Source: Rhizophagus clarus (lineage: Eukaryota; Glomeromycota; Glomeromycetes; Glomerales; Glomeraceae). Taken from it: 64,000 nt of DNA. Positions 34,201 to 47,348 of the stretch are shown here, one piece after another. A program made the translations under genes and the position numbers. Each line of letters starts with the position of its first letter. Position 1 is the stretch's first letter. The DNA lies in the NCBI GenBank assembly GCA_015698045.1, contig BLAL01000018.1, positions 1,240,001-1,304,000 on the forward strand, written 5' to 3'. The notes under the pieces were generated by a model. The model did no database searches and had not been told where the DNA came from. It saw only the letters and a list, made by a program, of their open reading frames with translations.

Positions 34201-34579
34201 GTTACTTGTAGGTATAACTTTATCACAGTTACTTAATGGAATAATTTATGGATTAAATAAATTATTTAATCAATTCTCCACGTTATCACACACTAATAGT
34301 TCAATATTTTGGAAAAATATTGGATATATCAAAATATTTTATTCAGAAAAGACTAATATTGATTTAGGCATATATGAAAAAGGTATTTGATCTTTAACCC
34401 TTATTTATTATTGTTATTATTACTAGTAATAATGATTACTTCTTCAATGTATTTTTTAAGGTATTAAATTGGGAATAAAGGAAAATTTTCCTGATATAAA
34501 AGCTGCGTTAACATTTATCCCCGTATTAGCTATAATGGATAATTCTATATTAGGAATTTGTGTTCATGGAACGTTTTAA
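31273..34579 (+). CDS. DPH6: Diphthine--ammonia ligase
   Basis: Last step of diphthamide synthesis on elongation factor 2: ATP-dependent amidation of diphthine in the cytosol. Sixteen exons: 31273..31396, 31501..31685, 31757..31833, 31955..32073, 32159..32220, 32287..32378, 32447..32624, 32711..32792, 32866..32997, 33081..33210, 33274..33442, 33519..33770, 33850..33988, 34052..34147, 34212..34382, 34461..34579. All introns are GT-AG; the joined frame is open for 708 aa, close to the yeast protein. The N-terminal PP-loop ATPase has SGGKDS at residues 8-13, then RVENICNRLGLTSLAYLW and GEGGEYET, hallmarks of the family. Two Rid/YjgF-like domains follow, as in fungal Dph6. ATG 31273 is chosen over the upstream TTG. 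Several introns carry very long T tracts. Confidence 0.95.
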
Positions 34580-36007
34580 AATGCCAATCAAAAAAAAATT
34601 CTCGAGTAATTAATAAAGGAGTATTTATTAATGGGATATAGTAATAGCGCTATATGATGAGAGATTGTAAATAATGAATACATTACATGTATAAAAGTCA
34701 TTATTATATTTCGTAAAATTGCAAATTTCCCAATTTTAAAACAATTCTTGTTCTGCAATTTATTTGCGTGATTTTACAAAAAGTTACATCGGGATACATC
34801 GGTAGAGCATTTTTTTTCCGAAATGTTTATTTATTACTCAGCGTTGTAAAAGATAAAAAATGTAAATTGATTTCTCATATATCAATACTGTAACCATATA
34901 TCGATTGCAACAAGACAAATAATAGCTTATTGAATTTTTCGAGATGTATTATTTCTCTGATGAAAGATTAGCACTTTCAAACTTTGATAATAGCATTAAT
35001 CATAATCAATTCTAGAAACCACAAATCTAATGAGCTATCACCGGATCGACTTAATGCGACTTAACAATATTAATCAAAGATTCACATTAAGCAAAAATTT
35101 CCTCGACTAATATACCGTAAATGCTAGATTTTTGCGAGTAAAAGAACAAACTGAATAGTCGGATTTTGGCCAATCTGATTCATCTCTTAGCCCCGATGCT
35201 AGAAAATTTTATGAATTTATAAACACAATTTGAAAAACAAAGATCCTAAACCTCTAGTAGAAGAAAAATAAACATTGATCTAAAGTTTTTTATAAGACCT
35301 TAAACAGTTGTCAATTCACAAAACAAGATTTAGATTACATTATTATGATTTAATTTAATTTAATTTTATTTTCTATATATTTTTTTTCGAACAATTTTAA
35401 TTATTTTACTATATCATTTCGTACCTAGCAGTATTTACACAAATTTATTTATAAATTATAAAGGTAAATCCAAGATAATATTATCTTATAGGACAAATTG
35501 ATCTCCCGAACTCCAAGTCATAGAAATAGGGCAATAGTTTAATTTTTATATTTTACCAAAATTAATAACTTAATAAACTGTTACAAATTGTATGTTATAT
35601 AACTGATCTCGTTCATTAAAAATCTGATATAATACGAGGCTTTGAGGCTTTGCCAATTTCACAAGCCTCGCGGACTACTACTTTATTTATCCATGACAAA
35701 TTGGCGTGTTTACTAAGATATCTTTGTACATTATGTTAAATGTACGTAGTACAAACCAGCATAACATTCCAAAATTGAATTAAAGATTACTTTATTTTCT
35801 CTAGTTACGAATATCTTTTAATAGTAATAACTTTCGAAATGCAAAGCAAAGCACAGAAACAGATATTTCTGACTATTAAGTTACAAAAGCTTATAGTTTC
35901 TTAATTTCAAAAATGTGAGTATAAATCCTGAAATTCTTGTAATATGAAGTCATGAACATAGTATTTCCCGGTCTAATTACATTTTACAACTGTTGCAGTG
36001 TTTAGTT
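34580..36007. other. Intergenic, 1.4 kb
   Basis: Between DPH6 and the exchanger gene, which are on the same strand. AT-rich; no gene, RNA or repeat recognised. Confidence 0.35.
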
Positions 36008-38271
36008 ATGGCGCCCAATGCAGAGGAAGAAGAGTTTTATTTAAGTTGGGCTTTATTAATTCAAATATTTTTGTTGATCGGTATATTATGGACAAACTAT
36101 TTTTTACATTTAAAGCAGATTAGAGCCATACATGAAAGTGTTGTATCCATATTTGCGGGTAATTGCAAAAGTTAACGTATACGTATCGTTTATCTTTTTA
36201 TATTTTTACGTATAAACTTAATAATATTACCCATTTTTTAGGGATGGTTGTTGGATTAATCATCAGACTTTCGCCAGGTTCAATGATTCAAGATATGGTT
36301 TCTTTTAACTATACATATTTTTTCAATGTTCTTTTACCTCCAATTATTTTGAATTCTGGATTTGAGATGCAGAAGGTACGGAATAATTTTTTATATCTTT
36401 TTTAAAAGAAAATTTTTGATCTAAATAATCAACAATCATAGGAAACATTTTTCAGAAATTTCGGAACAATTTTGTTATTTGCAATTCTAGGAACTTTTAT
36501 GTCGACAATGGTCATTGGGTATTTACTTGATTATACATTTAGCATCTTTTTATGATGTGAATTAATTTGAAATTTTTTTTTCTAGAATTCTTGTTAGAAT
36601 ATTGTCATTGCTAGAAATAGATTCACTTTCATTATCATTGCTCGATTCAATTATGTTTGGATCAATTCTTTCAGCAACAGATTCGGTAGCAGTACTTACA
36701 ATATTTCAAACATTAAGAGTTGATCCAAATTTATATTCAATTATTTTTGGAGAGACAATAATGAATGATGCAGTTTCAATCGTGATTTATGAGTAAGCAC
36801 TCTTAATGCTAACGAAGATTCCACTTAAACTTTTATACTGATCAGTTTTTCAAAAATTTAGAACATTAAAGCAATATCGAGATAAGGGATTTCACACTTC
36901 CGACATTTCGGACGCGATTTTATCTTTCGTGATCAAGTTTGGAACTTCATTATCGATCGGAGTTTTCGTTGGACTTTTATGTGCATTGATATCCTTTAAT
37001 ATAATTATGTTGAAAAGTCATTTCATTATTTATTAATGTTAAATCCTTAATTTAAGTTATATTTATTATATACATGTTAAAGTATTCACAGTTGGGCGAG
37101 TATTCTTCGTTAGAGTCGTGCATAATTGCGTTGATGGCATATTCTTCTTATTTACTATCGAATGGGCTTCATTCAACCGGTAATAACAAGAATAATTATT
37201 TGAACTATCATCGATTATGAGTTTCTGAAAAAAAAAATTTTTTTTTTTTTGTAATACATATGTGTATAGGGATCGTATCATTATTGTTTTGTGGTATAAT
37301 TCTAAAGCATTATGCTTATGATAATATGTCGATGAAAACTAAACGAACAACGAAATATATGTTTCATGTACTAGCGAAGCTCTCGGAAAATTTTATTTTT
37401 ATTTATTTAGGATTAGCACTATTCACAAAAACTGATCTTGAATATAAACCATTTTTTATATTCTTTACAGCGGTAAGAAGATTATTTTATTATTACAGAT
37501 TTAAATTATAACAAAAAATCAACGACTTATTATAATAATTGATATTAAACAGATGTTTGTATGCTTAGGACGATATTTTGCCATATTCCCTTTATCATTA
37601 TTAGTGAATTTGGTAGCGAAATATCGAAATGGAGTCGATTCAATTCCGCGGGAACATTCTATCATACTTTTCTGGGCAGGTACGCGTAATAATTTTAATT
37701 AAATGTTTTAAATAATATATTTCAAATGACATTTTTAATATATTTTTTTTTAGTACGTGGAGCTGTAACGTTTGCATTGTCAGCGGAACTTAAAGGTAAA
37801 AATGCAAATGCAATGTTAACAACAATTCTTGTTGTCGTTGTAATTAGCGTTATAGTCTTTGGAGCCACAACCAACAAAATGTTAGAAATTCTGAATATTC
37901 ACACTGACGTAGATTATGAAGAACATGATAATGATTCTATAGATACAGTTGTAACAACTACGCAAAAACACTGGTTTATTTCAATTGATAATCGATTTTT
38001 AAAACCGTTTTTTACTCGTCAAAAAGAACAACAATATATTACTCCACATGATCACTGGAATAATGAAAACAATCATACCGAAAATTTTGGGCTTGTAATA
38101 ATGAATAAATCGGTTAATAATATTAACGAAAACACTGAAGGTGAAGAGGACAATCAGAACAAAAATAGTAATGAGACGCGTACAAATGTTGAAATTAATA
38201 ATTCAAATTCAGATTCTGACAATAATGGTTCAAAAAATATAATAAATTCTGATAATTCCAATGATAATTAA
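36008..38271 (+). CDS. Na+(K+)/H+ exchanger, endosomal NHX/NHE type
   Basis: Electroneutral cation/proton antiporter of the CPA1 family, probably of endosome or vacuole membranes, controlling lumenal pH and ions. Nine exons: 36008..36158, 36242..36375, 36442..36518, 36586..36792, 36862..36988, 37074..37179, 37270..37472, 37553..37679, 37754..38271, giving 549 aa. The body has about ten to twelve hydrophobic segments. Ion-site motifs are ATDSVAVL (Asp153) and GETIMNDAV (Asn181-Asp182); the ND pair marks electroneutral exchangers, and TDS in place of TDP is also found in plant NHX. VRGAVTFAL near the C-terminal end of the membrane domain is conserved. The cytosolic tail is Asn/Asp-rich and low complexity. 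Intron 5 is AT-AC (see separate entry). Nhx1-like assignment is inferred from motifs. Confidence 0.92.
36989..37073 (+). other. U12-type AT-AC intron in the exchanger gene
   Basis: The intron begins ATATCCTTT, the U12-type 5 prime splice site consensus, and ends TATAC. A branch-like TCCTTAAT is at 37044-37051, about 23 nt before the 3 prime end. Splicing here keeps the reading frame (GLLCAL then MLKYSQLGEYSSLES, as in NHE proteins), and no GT-AG alternative does so cleanly. It implies a minor spliceosome in this organism. Confidence 0.85.
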
Positions 38272-40130
38272 TTTTTTAAAAAAAGAATTAAAGTTGTAAG
38301 TTAATTTCCCAATTCTTAGATTTAGAACTAAAAAAAGCTCTTATTTATTTCTCCTAATTAAATTAAGACTACAATAAAGTATTTTGGAATTGTAAAAAAG
38401 TTTAATAAATTTCTTGGAAAGTTAAAATTATTTTAAACCTTCCCCATTAATTTTGGTAAAATCTCGTTTGATAAGATTCATTAAAATAAATGTTCCGAAG
38501 AATAAGTTCGATTTGAATATTCGATATAATCGTTCGAGTTTTTATGGATAATATTAATGAAGGCCCTGAACTTACTCTCGATGAATTTCTCCAGTATTGT
38601 TTTTAACATTATCCTCATATAAAGTGGCCCCGCTAGCCAGATAACAGTAAAAATAAATAGATATATTGAGCGAAATGGCCTTTTGACGAAGTTTCAATTC
38701 GGAAATAGATGCTGATCATTGTTTGAGACTTATCAACTTTTAAGTCAGTATGGCCACATGAAAAAATGAGGGACACATCGATACTTGGATTCGGTCATCG
38801 CTAAACCCATAGGGTTCGTACACTTTCAAGAAGCTCCATTCATAAAATGGTTCTGAATAGCCGGAGTATTTTGCAGAGATCATGATCGTTCTAAGGTGAA
38901 TATCTATCCCATCGTTTATGAAGTTTAGTACCGCTCCATCATTTTCAAGTGCTGGCGTCACACGACGTATGGAATTTTGAAACCTTCAAGGATCGCGTCT
39001 TCAACTTCTAAGATCCACTTGAAGCCCTTAGTCCGCTATAACATCGAACGTTGAAATATAACGACCAGTTAGTGAATTCCAACGAAACCTTTTTCTCTCT
39101 TTCCCACTATTTCTTCTCCTCTATTAAAGCGATTTGGTAAAGCAATTCCTGTTCACTGCTCGAAGTATTTATCAAGTATCATTAATAGTATTCATAAAAT
39201 ATTATTATTCAAAATTTCATCTACTCTCTCGTTTCTTTGCAAATTATTTCTTCGTTATTCAATTATTCTTTGTAATAATTATCGATCTCTTCTTAAATTA
39301 TTTCTTAATGTATTTCCTCATTTAAAATTCATTCATCAAAAATCCAGTTACCATCCTGTGCTCTTTGCCGTAGATACGGGTGAATCGACTATGACATGAG
39401 TATATTCCTCAAAAGGTGAGTCAATAAAGCACTTCAAAATCTTTTTATTGCGAAGAGTTCATCATTATCCTGAAGTGATCGAAAGTTTGCGCATTTTTTC
39501 CTTTGATTAGTTTCTTTGAGATGGCTAACCAACTTTAAAGTTTAAACTATAAATATCGATCGCGAGATAGAGCAAGGTGATAAATATTTCTGTATGGAAA
39601 TTTTTTTTGATGTAAAGTATCGTGGACAGGGACAAAGTGCGTTCAATAAGAAATTTGCGCAAAAAGATTGTTAGTATATATGTAAAAAAAATATTTGTCG
39701 CACAGACCTACCGTACACAAATGCGGGTGATACGATTCACTTCGGATGATCTGCAAATAAGGAATGCAACGGTAAACTATACTTTTAGTCTTTTAATTTT
39801 TTAATTACTAATAATAATTTACGTCAAAAATACATATTCTGTAATAAATATGAAAAACACTATATTTAGTAGTTTCTTTACATTTTTAAGTCATTTCAAC
39901 GAAAATGGTAAACAAGATCCTGATTTAGTCCCGACATGGTAAGAAGAAGCTTTAGCATAAACGAATTCATGATACATATATGACTTCACATTCAACTCTA
40001 ATAATGACATCAAAAATTTATTATAAAATCAAATAAAAATAATTTTCCTCCACCTTCGCCAGAAATAAATTTGCAAAAAAAAAAATTTGTAATTTTTTGT
40101 AAAATTTCTTCTCTTTAATATTTTAAAATA
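38272..40130. other. Gene-poor stretch with possible relics
   Basis: No gene I can name. GC is slightly higher at 38620-39060, where the minus strand has an open stretch (38740-38961, 73 codons) without recognised family resemblance; it could be a decayed gene. The open stretch at 39622-39804 is also unassigned. Confidence 0.3.
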
Positions 40131-40415
40131 ATGCCAAAACCACCGACTCCAAAAGGAACAGAACTACGCGAAGATCCTCCACCAGATCCATCTATTATAC
40201 CAGGAGATGTTGGACCTTATGGAGACGGACCACAACGTGTCAAAGTTGAATCAGGAACTGGTGAAACATCCGAAGGTTACATCATGGTTGGAGGGAATGA
40301 GGAAGACAAATCTGGAACAGGTGGTAGGGGAAGAAGAGGAAAGGGTGGTAGAAACTTAAGAGGTCCTGGTGTTGGTGGATGGTTAAATGAAAAACGAGAA
40401 ACGAATGCAAAATAG
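40131..40415 (+). CDS. Small Pro/Gly-rich hypothetical protein
   Basis: 94 aa, intronless. Pro-rich acidic start (PKPPTPKG, DPPPDPS), then a Gly-rich segment (residues about 35-60) and a basic GRGRRGKGGRN patch. No signal peptide or membrane segment. GC content and codon pattern stand out from the AT-rich surroundings, which supports coding. An A-rich leader precedes the ATG. Likely disordered; the RG-rich patch could bind RNA, but that is speculation. Confidence 0.5.
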   Translation: MPKPPTPKGTELREDPPPDPSIIPGDVGPYGDGPQRVKVESGTGETSEGYIMVGGNEEDKSGTGGRGRRGKGGRNLRGPGVGGWLNEKRETNAK

Positions 40416-41560
40416 GTTTTTTTTATAACAGATAAGCAAATACGATTATTTCGCTAAAATACTATTTAGTCCCTCGTTAGAATGTACACTTGGTCTAATT
40501 TTGATATCAGTAAATGATATCGGTAAAAAACTTTATTAAATAAACGTAAATGAGCAACTTAAAAAGTTAATTAAATTGTGCTTTGATTAAAACCATGTAC
40601 ACATTGTATCAAAGTTCAATTAAAAATATGATTTGAAAAAAGTTTGCTTTTTATTACTATTTAAAGCGAAATACCAAAATGATTATCAACTTTTTAACTT
40701 TCTTCTTTAGCAATCTTGACGAAACCCACAGCTAATGTTATGATCGGGATGAATCCGTAATCCAGCAGCAGTGGCATACCACTTGGGTTAGGTTATGGTC
40801 TGATTACCACTTCACAATACTGAATAATCCAATTATCACTTTATAGTCTAATATTCATTACCAAATCATTTTGATATGTGTTATAGTTATTTCTTTAGGC
40901 CTTCCCTACTATTCATGTTTGTATATTAGAATGATATAATTACCGTTTTATAATTTATCTACCGCTCCACCCTATAATCTAATTATACCTGTTTTCTTCC
41001 TTGACTCTGCCTTTTCTATTACCAAGAAGCTATAGTAATATATCCACTTTCATTTCATTCTATCCTTTGGCTATGTGCAGTAAATCAGGAGACATAGATC
41101 TTACCGTGCGTGAAAATAGATATTTAACCTCTCCCTCAGTTAGACTTCAGGAGGGAGATATCCTCTTTGAATTTATGAGTTAACAATTAACAATTTTTAC
41201 ACGTTTGTTTTTATTCCTATTCATGCTCATACAAATCGACCAATGACGTTTATCTGAGTATTTGAAAAACGTGATTCTAATCACAATCCGCGAAATGTAA
41301 ATCGGAATGAAAGAAAAACATCAGAACTTGCAAGAAAGTATTTCGCTAAAATAATACAAAATATTTAATAGATCCATTAAAAGTAAAAGCTTCTGCGGAT
41401 ATCATGATAAGTGGTGTAGTTAATTCATATTCTAGCATATATTTTTTTGTGCCCCAGGTTTGTGGCGCAACAATTTTAAAAAAAGTCATTAAGGAGAAGA
41501 TTCAAAATTTTATTCGGTATAGAGGTTTACATGAATATCATTATACGAATCTATTAAAAT

Positions 41561-42800
41561 TAAAACTTTAGATATTTGTCGTGGTGTCGCGTATCTGCAT
41601 GAGTGTAAGGTGAGAAAATTAATAATGATAATATTATTATATATTATAAATTTTTTTTAACGTTTCTTTTTTTTTTAGATTCTTCATCATGATATTCAAT
41701 CGACAAATATTTTAGTAAATAGAGATTAAGAGAGCCATGTATGGTGTACTTTTTGTATATTGATCTAATTAATAATATATTGTCGTCTTTTATTTATTTT
41801 ATTTTGTTTATCAGTCGTATTGTCATTTTTTTTTAAAGAAAAAAAAAATTATTATTATATAGCGTTGAAACAATTATTATGAGTAATTGCAGAATTAAAA
41901 AAAAACCTCTTCTAATCATTAGAAAACGTGTCAGTGAAAGATATTCTTATCATTTTCAAATGACGCACCTGTTATAGTAGCAAGGTAATTATCATAATCA
42001 ATTTGTATACCTTAGTAAATTCGTCTAATCAAATTTTTTTAATCGCAAATATTTTTAAGTTATGGAATATGAACAAACATGACGTTTTAATATTACTGTC
42101 ATTTTACAATCTCGACTTTTCTATATTTAATTTTGAATTCACCAAAAGTTTTGATGAGCCAAAATTAATAGATGCCAAGATTAGCTTGGGATAGTTTCAA
42201 GCATCATTCATTGGCAAATCTTGAAGCAAAATGCTGTTATTATTATCATGAGCCTTGTTCAATTCTCGATCGTATCGGATTGACCGAAAAATGTATAACC
42301 AATCAGATCATAGTGTTATAATTGAGCACACCTTTTTGATTGATCGGTATATTATTCATAATATGATATGGGGCAAAAACACATAGAAATGCTGTTTATT
42401 ATAAATCGATCTGGGTGAACACCAATTTTTGTTGACTGACCGCTGACCGCATAATATTTAATGGTGCAAATTTGCGATAAATCCGATCCGATCTAGAATT
42501 GAACAGAACTATGACAACGGATCGATAAAAAAGAAGGAATTAAAACAGCAGTAAATATTCAAAGAAACTGTGGATAAAAAATCTTTCCGCTCAATTAAGA
42601 TATGGAATATGTTTAAAGCAAGGTAATGGTGTTGTTATTAATTCTTTTGAAGCTCTTGGATATTTAAAATCAGTGGCCGAATCAGGAAATTCTGCCGCAA
42701 TGTACAATATATTATTGGAAAAGCTTTTTGGAATGGTGGTAATGGTATCGAAAAAGTTGAATCTTTCGAAATGTCAGAGTTTCGATGACACTAACGAACA
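41561..42800 (+). pseudogene. Decayed protein kinase with Sel1 repeat
   Basis: 41561-41726 encodes ICRGVAYLHECK, then a GT-AG intron, then ILHHDIQSTNILVN and a stop. This is kinase subdomain VI with the catalytic loop (HHD in place of HRD). From 42589 a plus-strand frame reads AQLRYGICLKQGNGV and SFEALGYLKSVAESGN, a Sel1-type repeat, then runs into a frameshift near 42720. The rest is eroded, with stops in all frames. Kinase-Sel1 proteins form a large family in Rhizophagus (established for that genus), fitting the inferred host. Confidence 0.65.
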
Positions 42801-42939
42801 CTTTGGACTATGTCCTATGCATAATGTTCAAATTAACAAATATATTGAGTTAAAAGATCTTTTAGTACAACTTAAAGGTCACGTTATTTCATTGATCGAT
42901 ATAAACTTTCATTTGAACCGTTCCCTTTATTCAATCCTT

Positions 42940-43530
42940 TAACGATCGTTCTCACCTAATTTACCTTATTATTCATAACGCTGTTCCTAAATCTCTAGTG
43001 GAATTAGTTTTGATGTTTATTAGGAAACTCAGTTAAGAGAAATTTTGTTATGTTATTTATGACCTCACTTTACAACTCTATTTGTCTTCCGACTTGGCAA
43101 TCACGTTGGCACTCCTTTCATTCAAGATTAAAATCTCTGTCTATACCGTTAAAAACTCGCCATATTAGGCGCACGAGAAGTAATAATTCAAGTCAAACTC
43201 CTGGTCGCGAAATTACCGCGCGTACGCTATCCAAGAAACGAAATCGTGATGACACACAAATTGTGAATTTTGAAAATTATCTTTTATTAGGCTCTTCGAA
43301 TTTTTTACATTTAGGAGGACGGACTTCTTATATAGATAATATAGATTATCTTTTTTTTTCTGGTTGTAATTTTTTCCTTTCTTTTTTTTCATATTTAGTT
43401 ATTATCAGTTATTTTTGGATCCTCTTCAGAATAGATTGTCGTAACAGGTTGAGCCTAGGTTAGTTTTAAATAACAGGCGTTGGCGGTTTCTGCTGGCGTG
43501 AGCTTTGGATACATCTAGTGTAACGTTTAT
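42940..43530. other. Unassigned open stretch
   Basis: A 137-codon plus-strand ORF (43050-43463) with a basic N-terminal half (KTRHIRRTRSNN) and a hydrophobic C-terminal half. I do not recognise it, and the hydrophobic half overlaps T-rich sequence. It may be chance or a decayed gene. Confidence 0.25.
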
Positions 43531-43647
43531 GTTATACTAATTTCGCCTTACTTACATTGATTTTGATCTGATTTGTAAATTGTTCTGCCGTCATTACATA
43601 GAATCCAAGGTAGGATCCAATGGGAACCGGGCGAAAATTAGTATAAC
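43531..43647. repeat. Short inverted-repeat element
   Basis: Inverted arms GTTATACTAATTTCGCC (43531-43547) and GGCGAAAATTAGTATAAC (43629-43646) separated by about 80 bp. It could be a tiny MITE or a hairpin remnant; no target duplication is clear. Confidence 0.45.
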
Positions 43648-43989
43648 CATATATACAGTATCTCTCTCAATCTTGTGCAACGGAAAGTTTTAGAATAATT
43701 AATAATAGCCTTTGATATTTGTGAACTCTCCAAGTAGGCAAGTATAACAAACTTGTGCACAAACATGACGGGAACGACAATTTTATTATTCTGAGAAAAA
43801 TGTCAACTAGCCAAAATACCCAATCAACCAAGGTACTGTAACCACCTCTTTTTCCTCCAATTCTGATGTCTTTGAGATCGCCGAACTGAAAAAATATCGC
43901 AAGTACTGGTAAATTCCACTCGAAGCACAGGTGGGAAGAGGCTACGTAAGTCATTTTATTTTTTGCTTCAACAACTTGGCTATCTTTAT

Positions 43990-45066
43990 AAGCTAATTGT
44001 TGACTGTTGTTTATTGTCAAGTTTACCGTATGTGCTTGCCACTGAGATACCTTATGATATCTTATGTCGAACGTACGGATAAATATAATATTCACGGGTG
44101 GTGGGAGTGGGATAATGGAACTGTACGTGTCATTGAATTACCCTCAGCATTTCACGAGAATTGTGTTGGTGCTATATAGTCCGGAAAAATTTCTGCAGCA
44201 ACTAATGGTGTAAAAGAGCACTAACGTGACATTCTTTATTTTGGATCTACATGTAAGTGTTGTTAATTTGGTTGATACTATTAACGTTAACTAAATCTAT
44301 CACTAATTATCCTTGGCAAAAGCAACAAGAACTCCTAGATCAGGAACTTCATGGCGACCAGTAGCGAATCTCGAGTCAATGCAGGCGGATGCGACACCAC
44401 CGGTGTATGAATCTTATTGACTTTATTCGTTTCCTGATTTGATTTTAAGATTTTATAGTATTGATATGACATTACAATTTAGACCCAGCTTTGGCCAAAT
44501 CTAGCGGTGGAGATTGCTTGTACACAATCAGAAGTGGATGTCAAAAGGAAAGTTTTAGGATACTGGCTTCAAGGTAACAGAGTCCATGATAGGAACCTGT
44601 CTCACCAGCTATAATTCCTTCAGTGATGGCAGTAAGAATGAAAGATTCGATTTCTGCTCAACTTCCTTAGTACCGTCTGATTGTTTTTATATTCTTAATA
44701 GGCTTGGAATTACTGTATAAATGATCAAACAGGTACTGGCGCATTAAGTCCTACGATGGTATGTTATATTTTTAAGTGCTTATAGTGAAAGTTAAATCTG
44801 TGATCAATTAATTCAAGGTATTCTTTTATTTAATACGAATTTGGGACTGCTGAACGTCGGAAAATGTAATCAACCTTCAACCTGGGCAAAAAGTCATCAA
44901 CATTCCATTGGCATGTCTTTATCATGGGGTACCAACCAACGTTTTGAATCCGCCACCGCCACTACCTCCTCAAGTTCCTCCACCTAACCCCATTGCCACT
45001 ATACCTAATCCCATTCCTATTGATTTATTTGATGTTCGGTTTGCTATTTTAAATTGCATTGTCTAG
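43990..45066 (+). pseudogene. Decayed Uma2-like (DUF820) nuclease-family gene
   Basis: Plus-strand fragments in order: WEWDNGTVRVIELPS and AFHENCVGAI (about 44100-44180), then after frame breaks SGTSWRPVANLESM (44340-44400), NTNLGLLN-type sequence (44830-44860), then NIPLACLYHGVPTN and a Pro-rich end closing at TAG 45066. Frame changes and stops between the fragments mark a pseudogene. The fragments recall a large Rhizophagus family annotated as Uma2/putative restriction endonuclease proteins; this is from memory of the family pattern, and the catalytic PD-D/ExK part is not preserved. Confidence 0.45.
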
Positions 45067-47348
45067 ATTCCAATATTCTGTTGTTGAATGTACATTTGGA
45101 TAAAAGTTTATTTGCCGTTTTTTGCTTACATTGCTTATTGAAGTGTCTTACGTAAAAGTCAGATACTGTAAATAAGTCAGTGGAATAAAGTTTCATTTAT
45201 TTTGCTTTCATTTGTAAGAATGGACCATGTTCTTAAATTTGTATTTATTTTCTTATCTGCATCAATAAAAAGAATTTATTTCCTTAGCACTTTTATGATA
45301 TAAATTTATATTTATGATCAAATACAGGAAAACACGCACACACGTTTAAAAAATCAAAATAAAGCTTTCTATTATATTTTTGAATTATATATGATAAAGT
45401 GGTCGGGTTGGGCATTTTTATGATTTAACATGTCAGATGCAGTAACACATGACCACTTTTCCCTCCAATAAGTTTTTTGATCGCAATAATATTACGCCAT
45501 GAAGAACAAAAGGAACATGATAACTTTGAATTGTGATTTATCTGCTTATTTTAGCCGGTTTCACTAAACGAAGTTGTTAACTGCATTTTGATAGGAGACA
45601 CAAAAACCCTCATGTTTATTGGTGAACGTAATTCCCCGTTTGCTGATGAACAGATCCCCTCTATATTTGCCAATGGTGGTTCTCCCGTATTTGTGAAATG
45701 AAACACCCAAGTGCCTAAATTCCTTTGGCTGGCTGTTAATATAGTAAGTGAACGGAATAGGGCGAATATATGCTGCAAGTTATAATAGAATAACATAATT
45801 CCACTCATATTGCAGACCGTTTATTTTGTTAACCATATAGGAAAGGTTTTGTGGTTCCATTGTTTGATCCAGTTTCTTGGGATAACTGTGTACACTGTTC
45901 TACGTATTTCAAGACTATGGTATAGCCGTATAGATCACCGCTCCGAGTGTGTTCTTTAGTTATTTCCTTTAGTGTTCTACATTTCCGCAGGATGTCCTTC
46001 AGGCAATCTGTATTTTCCGGAGCGCATAGAAATTTATTTTGTAACCCAGTCTTCGAATATATCGAACGTGATAACAGTACTTGAAGGGTATTCCTTCGGA
46101 ATGTAACGGATGATAATCTGAGATTAAACTGTGTTTCACAGCTGGAGAACATAATCTTGTACAATACAGAGACAGAATATCAGACATTTCGAACGGGTAT
46201 ATCCACTATACTTTATTCGAAAATTAGTAGGAATGTTGTTAGTAACAGAACGCCCCACTATTACTCTTGTCCTTTGAATGAAACAATGATAGCTTATCTG
46301 TTATAGTTTTTTTCGTTGCTAACGTATATCATACGTTGGAGTATTGTAAAGATGCTTATAAGTATATTTTAGTGATGGTGCCAAAATTGTCTTGGCACTC
46401 GAAGAGTCGATATTAAAATCATTTTTTTATTAAATGATTTAGAAAAAGAACGTCATAATCATTTTTTTTTATTAAAGTTCATTACTTAGTCGATGATTTG
46501 TTACATAAAAACAAAAAAAAAAAAAATAAAATAAATAAAAAATAATTTTGTAGTTTTACTTACCAGTAAATAATTCTGTAAATGTCTTATTTTAATTTAT
46601 AAAAAAAAATCGTATTATTTTATTAAAAAAAAAAAACAGAAAACAAACAATTTTACCTTAAAAATTAGTGTTTTAATAAAAGAAAATGTACATGTACTGT
46701 ACGTTATTTTTATGGTAAGTTACTAAGTTAATAACGTTTGTTAACCTGAACCTGATAAACCCAGTTAATTGGTTCAAACTGGCACTAGACATGAAAAATA
46801 AAACTATTTTTAATTATTCAATAAAAAATAAAATTTTAATAATTTTTTTTCTATTATTTAACACATTTTAATAAAAAAAAGATTCCTATATTCATTTTAA
46901 TAAAAAAAAACCCATTTCTAATAAAAATGAACAATTTCTTTAATCGGGTTAATAAAAAAGAATAATTTCTTCAATCGTTTTAATTATATAGGATTTTTTA
47001 ATCAACTTTAATAAATATAAAATTGATTACTAATGTAAATCAATAAGTCACTCACAGCGCTTGAAGTTGTAAACTAGTTAGTATCAAAAATAATTGATAG
47101 AATCATTCTAATATAACTACTATATTTAAGTTCTAAAAATGATTAGAAAATTTAAGTAAACAAGTGCATTCCCATATTCATAATTTTTTATATGCCGGCT
47201 AAATAAAAAAAATTTTTTCTTGTAATTTCAAGTTTCAATGTAAAATAAATTTTTCTCGATTTATTTAGTTAGTGTGAAAAAAAGTTTCAGTATTACTATT
47301 TATTAGTCATGATTATTGCGAAATTTTATAAAATTTTCAATGAATTCA
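45067..47348. other. Gene-poor AT-rich stretch
   Basis: 45540-46200 is less AT-rich and has open frames on both strands, with several plus-strand coding-like fragments (for example GDTKTLMFIGERNSPF) broken by stops; I take it as a decayed gene of unknown family. 46380-47340 is very AT-rich with many A runs and no gene. Confidence 0.35.

Noticed and set aside
39622..39804. 60-codon plus-strand ORF with a possible mini-intron
   Set aside because: The only candidate intron would be 36 nt, below the usual fungal minimum; no family recognised.
43667..44095. 142-codon minus-strand ORF
   Set aside because: Overlaps the start of the Uma2-like pseudogene on the plus strand and shows no protein family features.
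45551..46187. Three minus-strand ORFs of 62-111 codons
   Set aside because: No recognisable domain; the plus strand shows equally coding-like fragments, so this looks like a decayed gene rather than a minus-strand gene.
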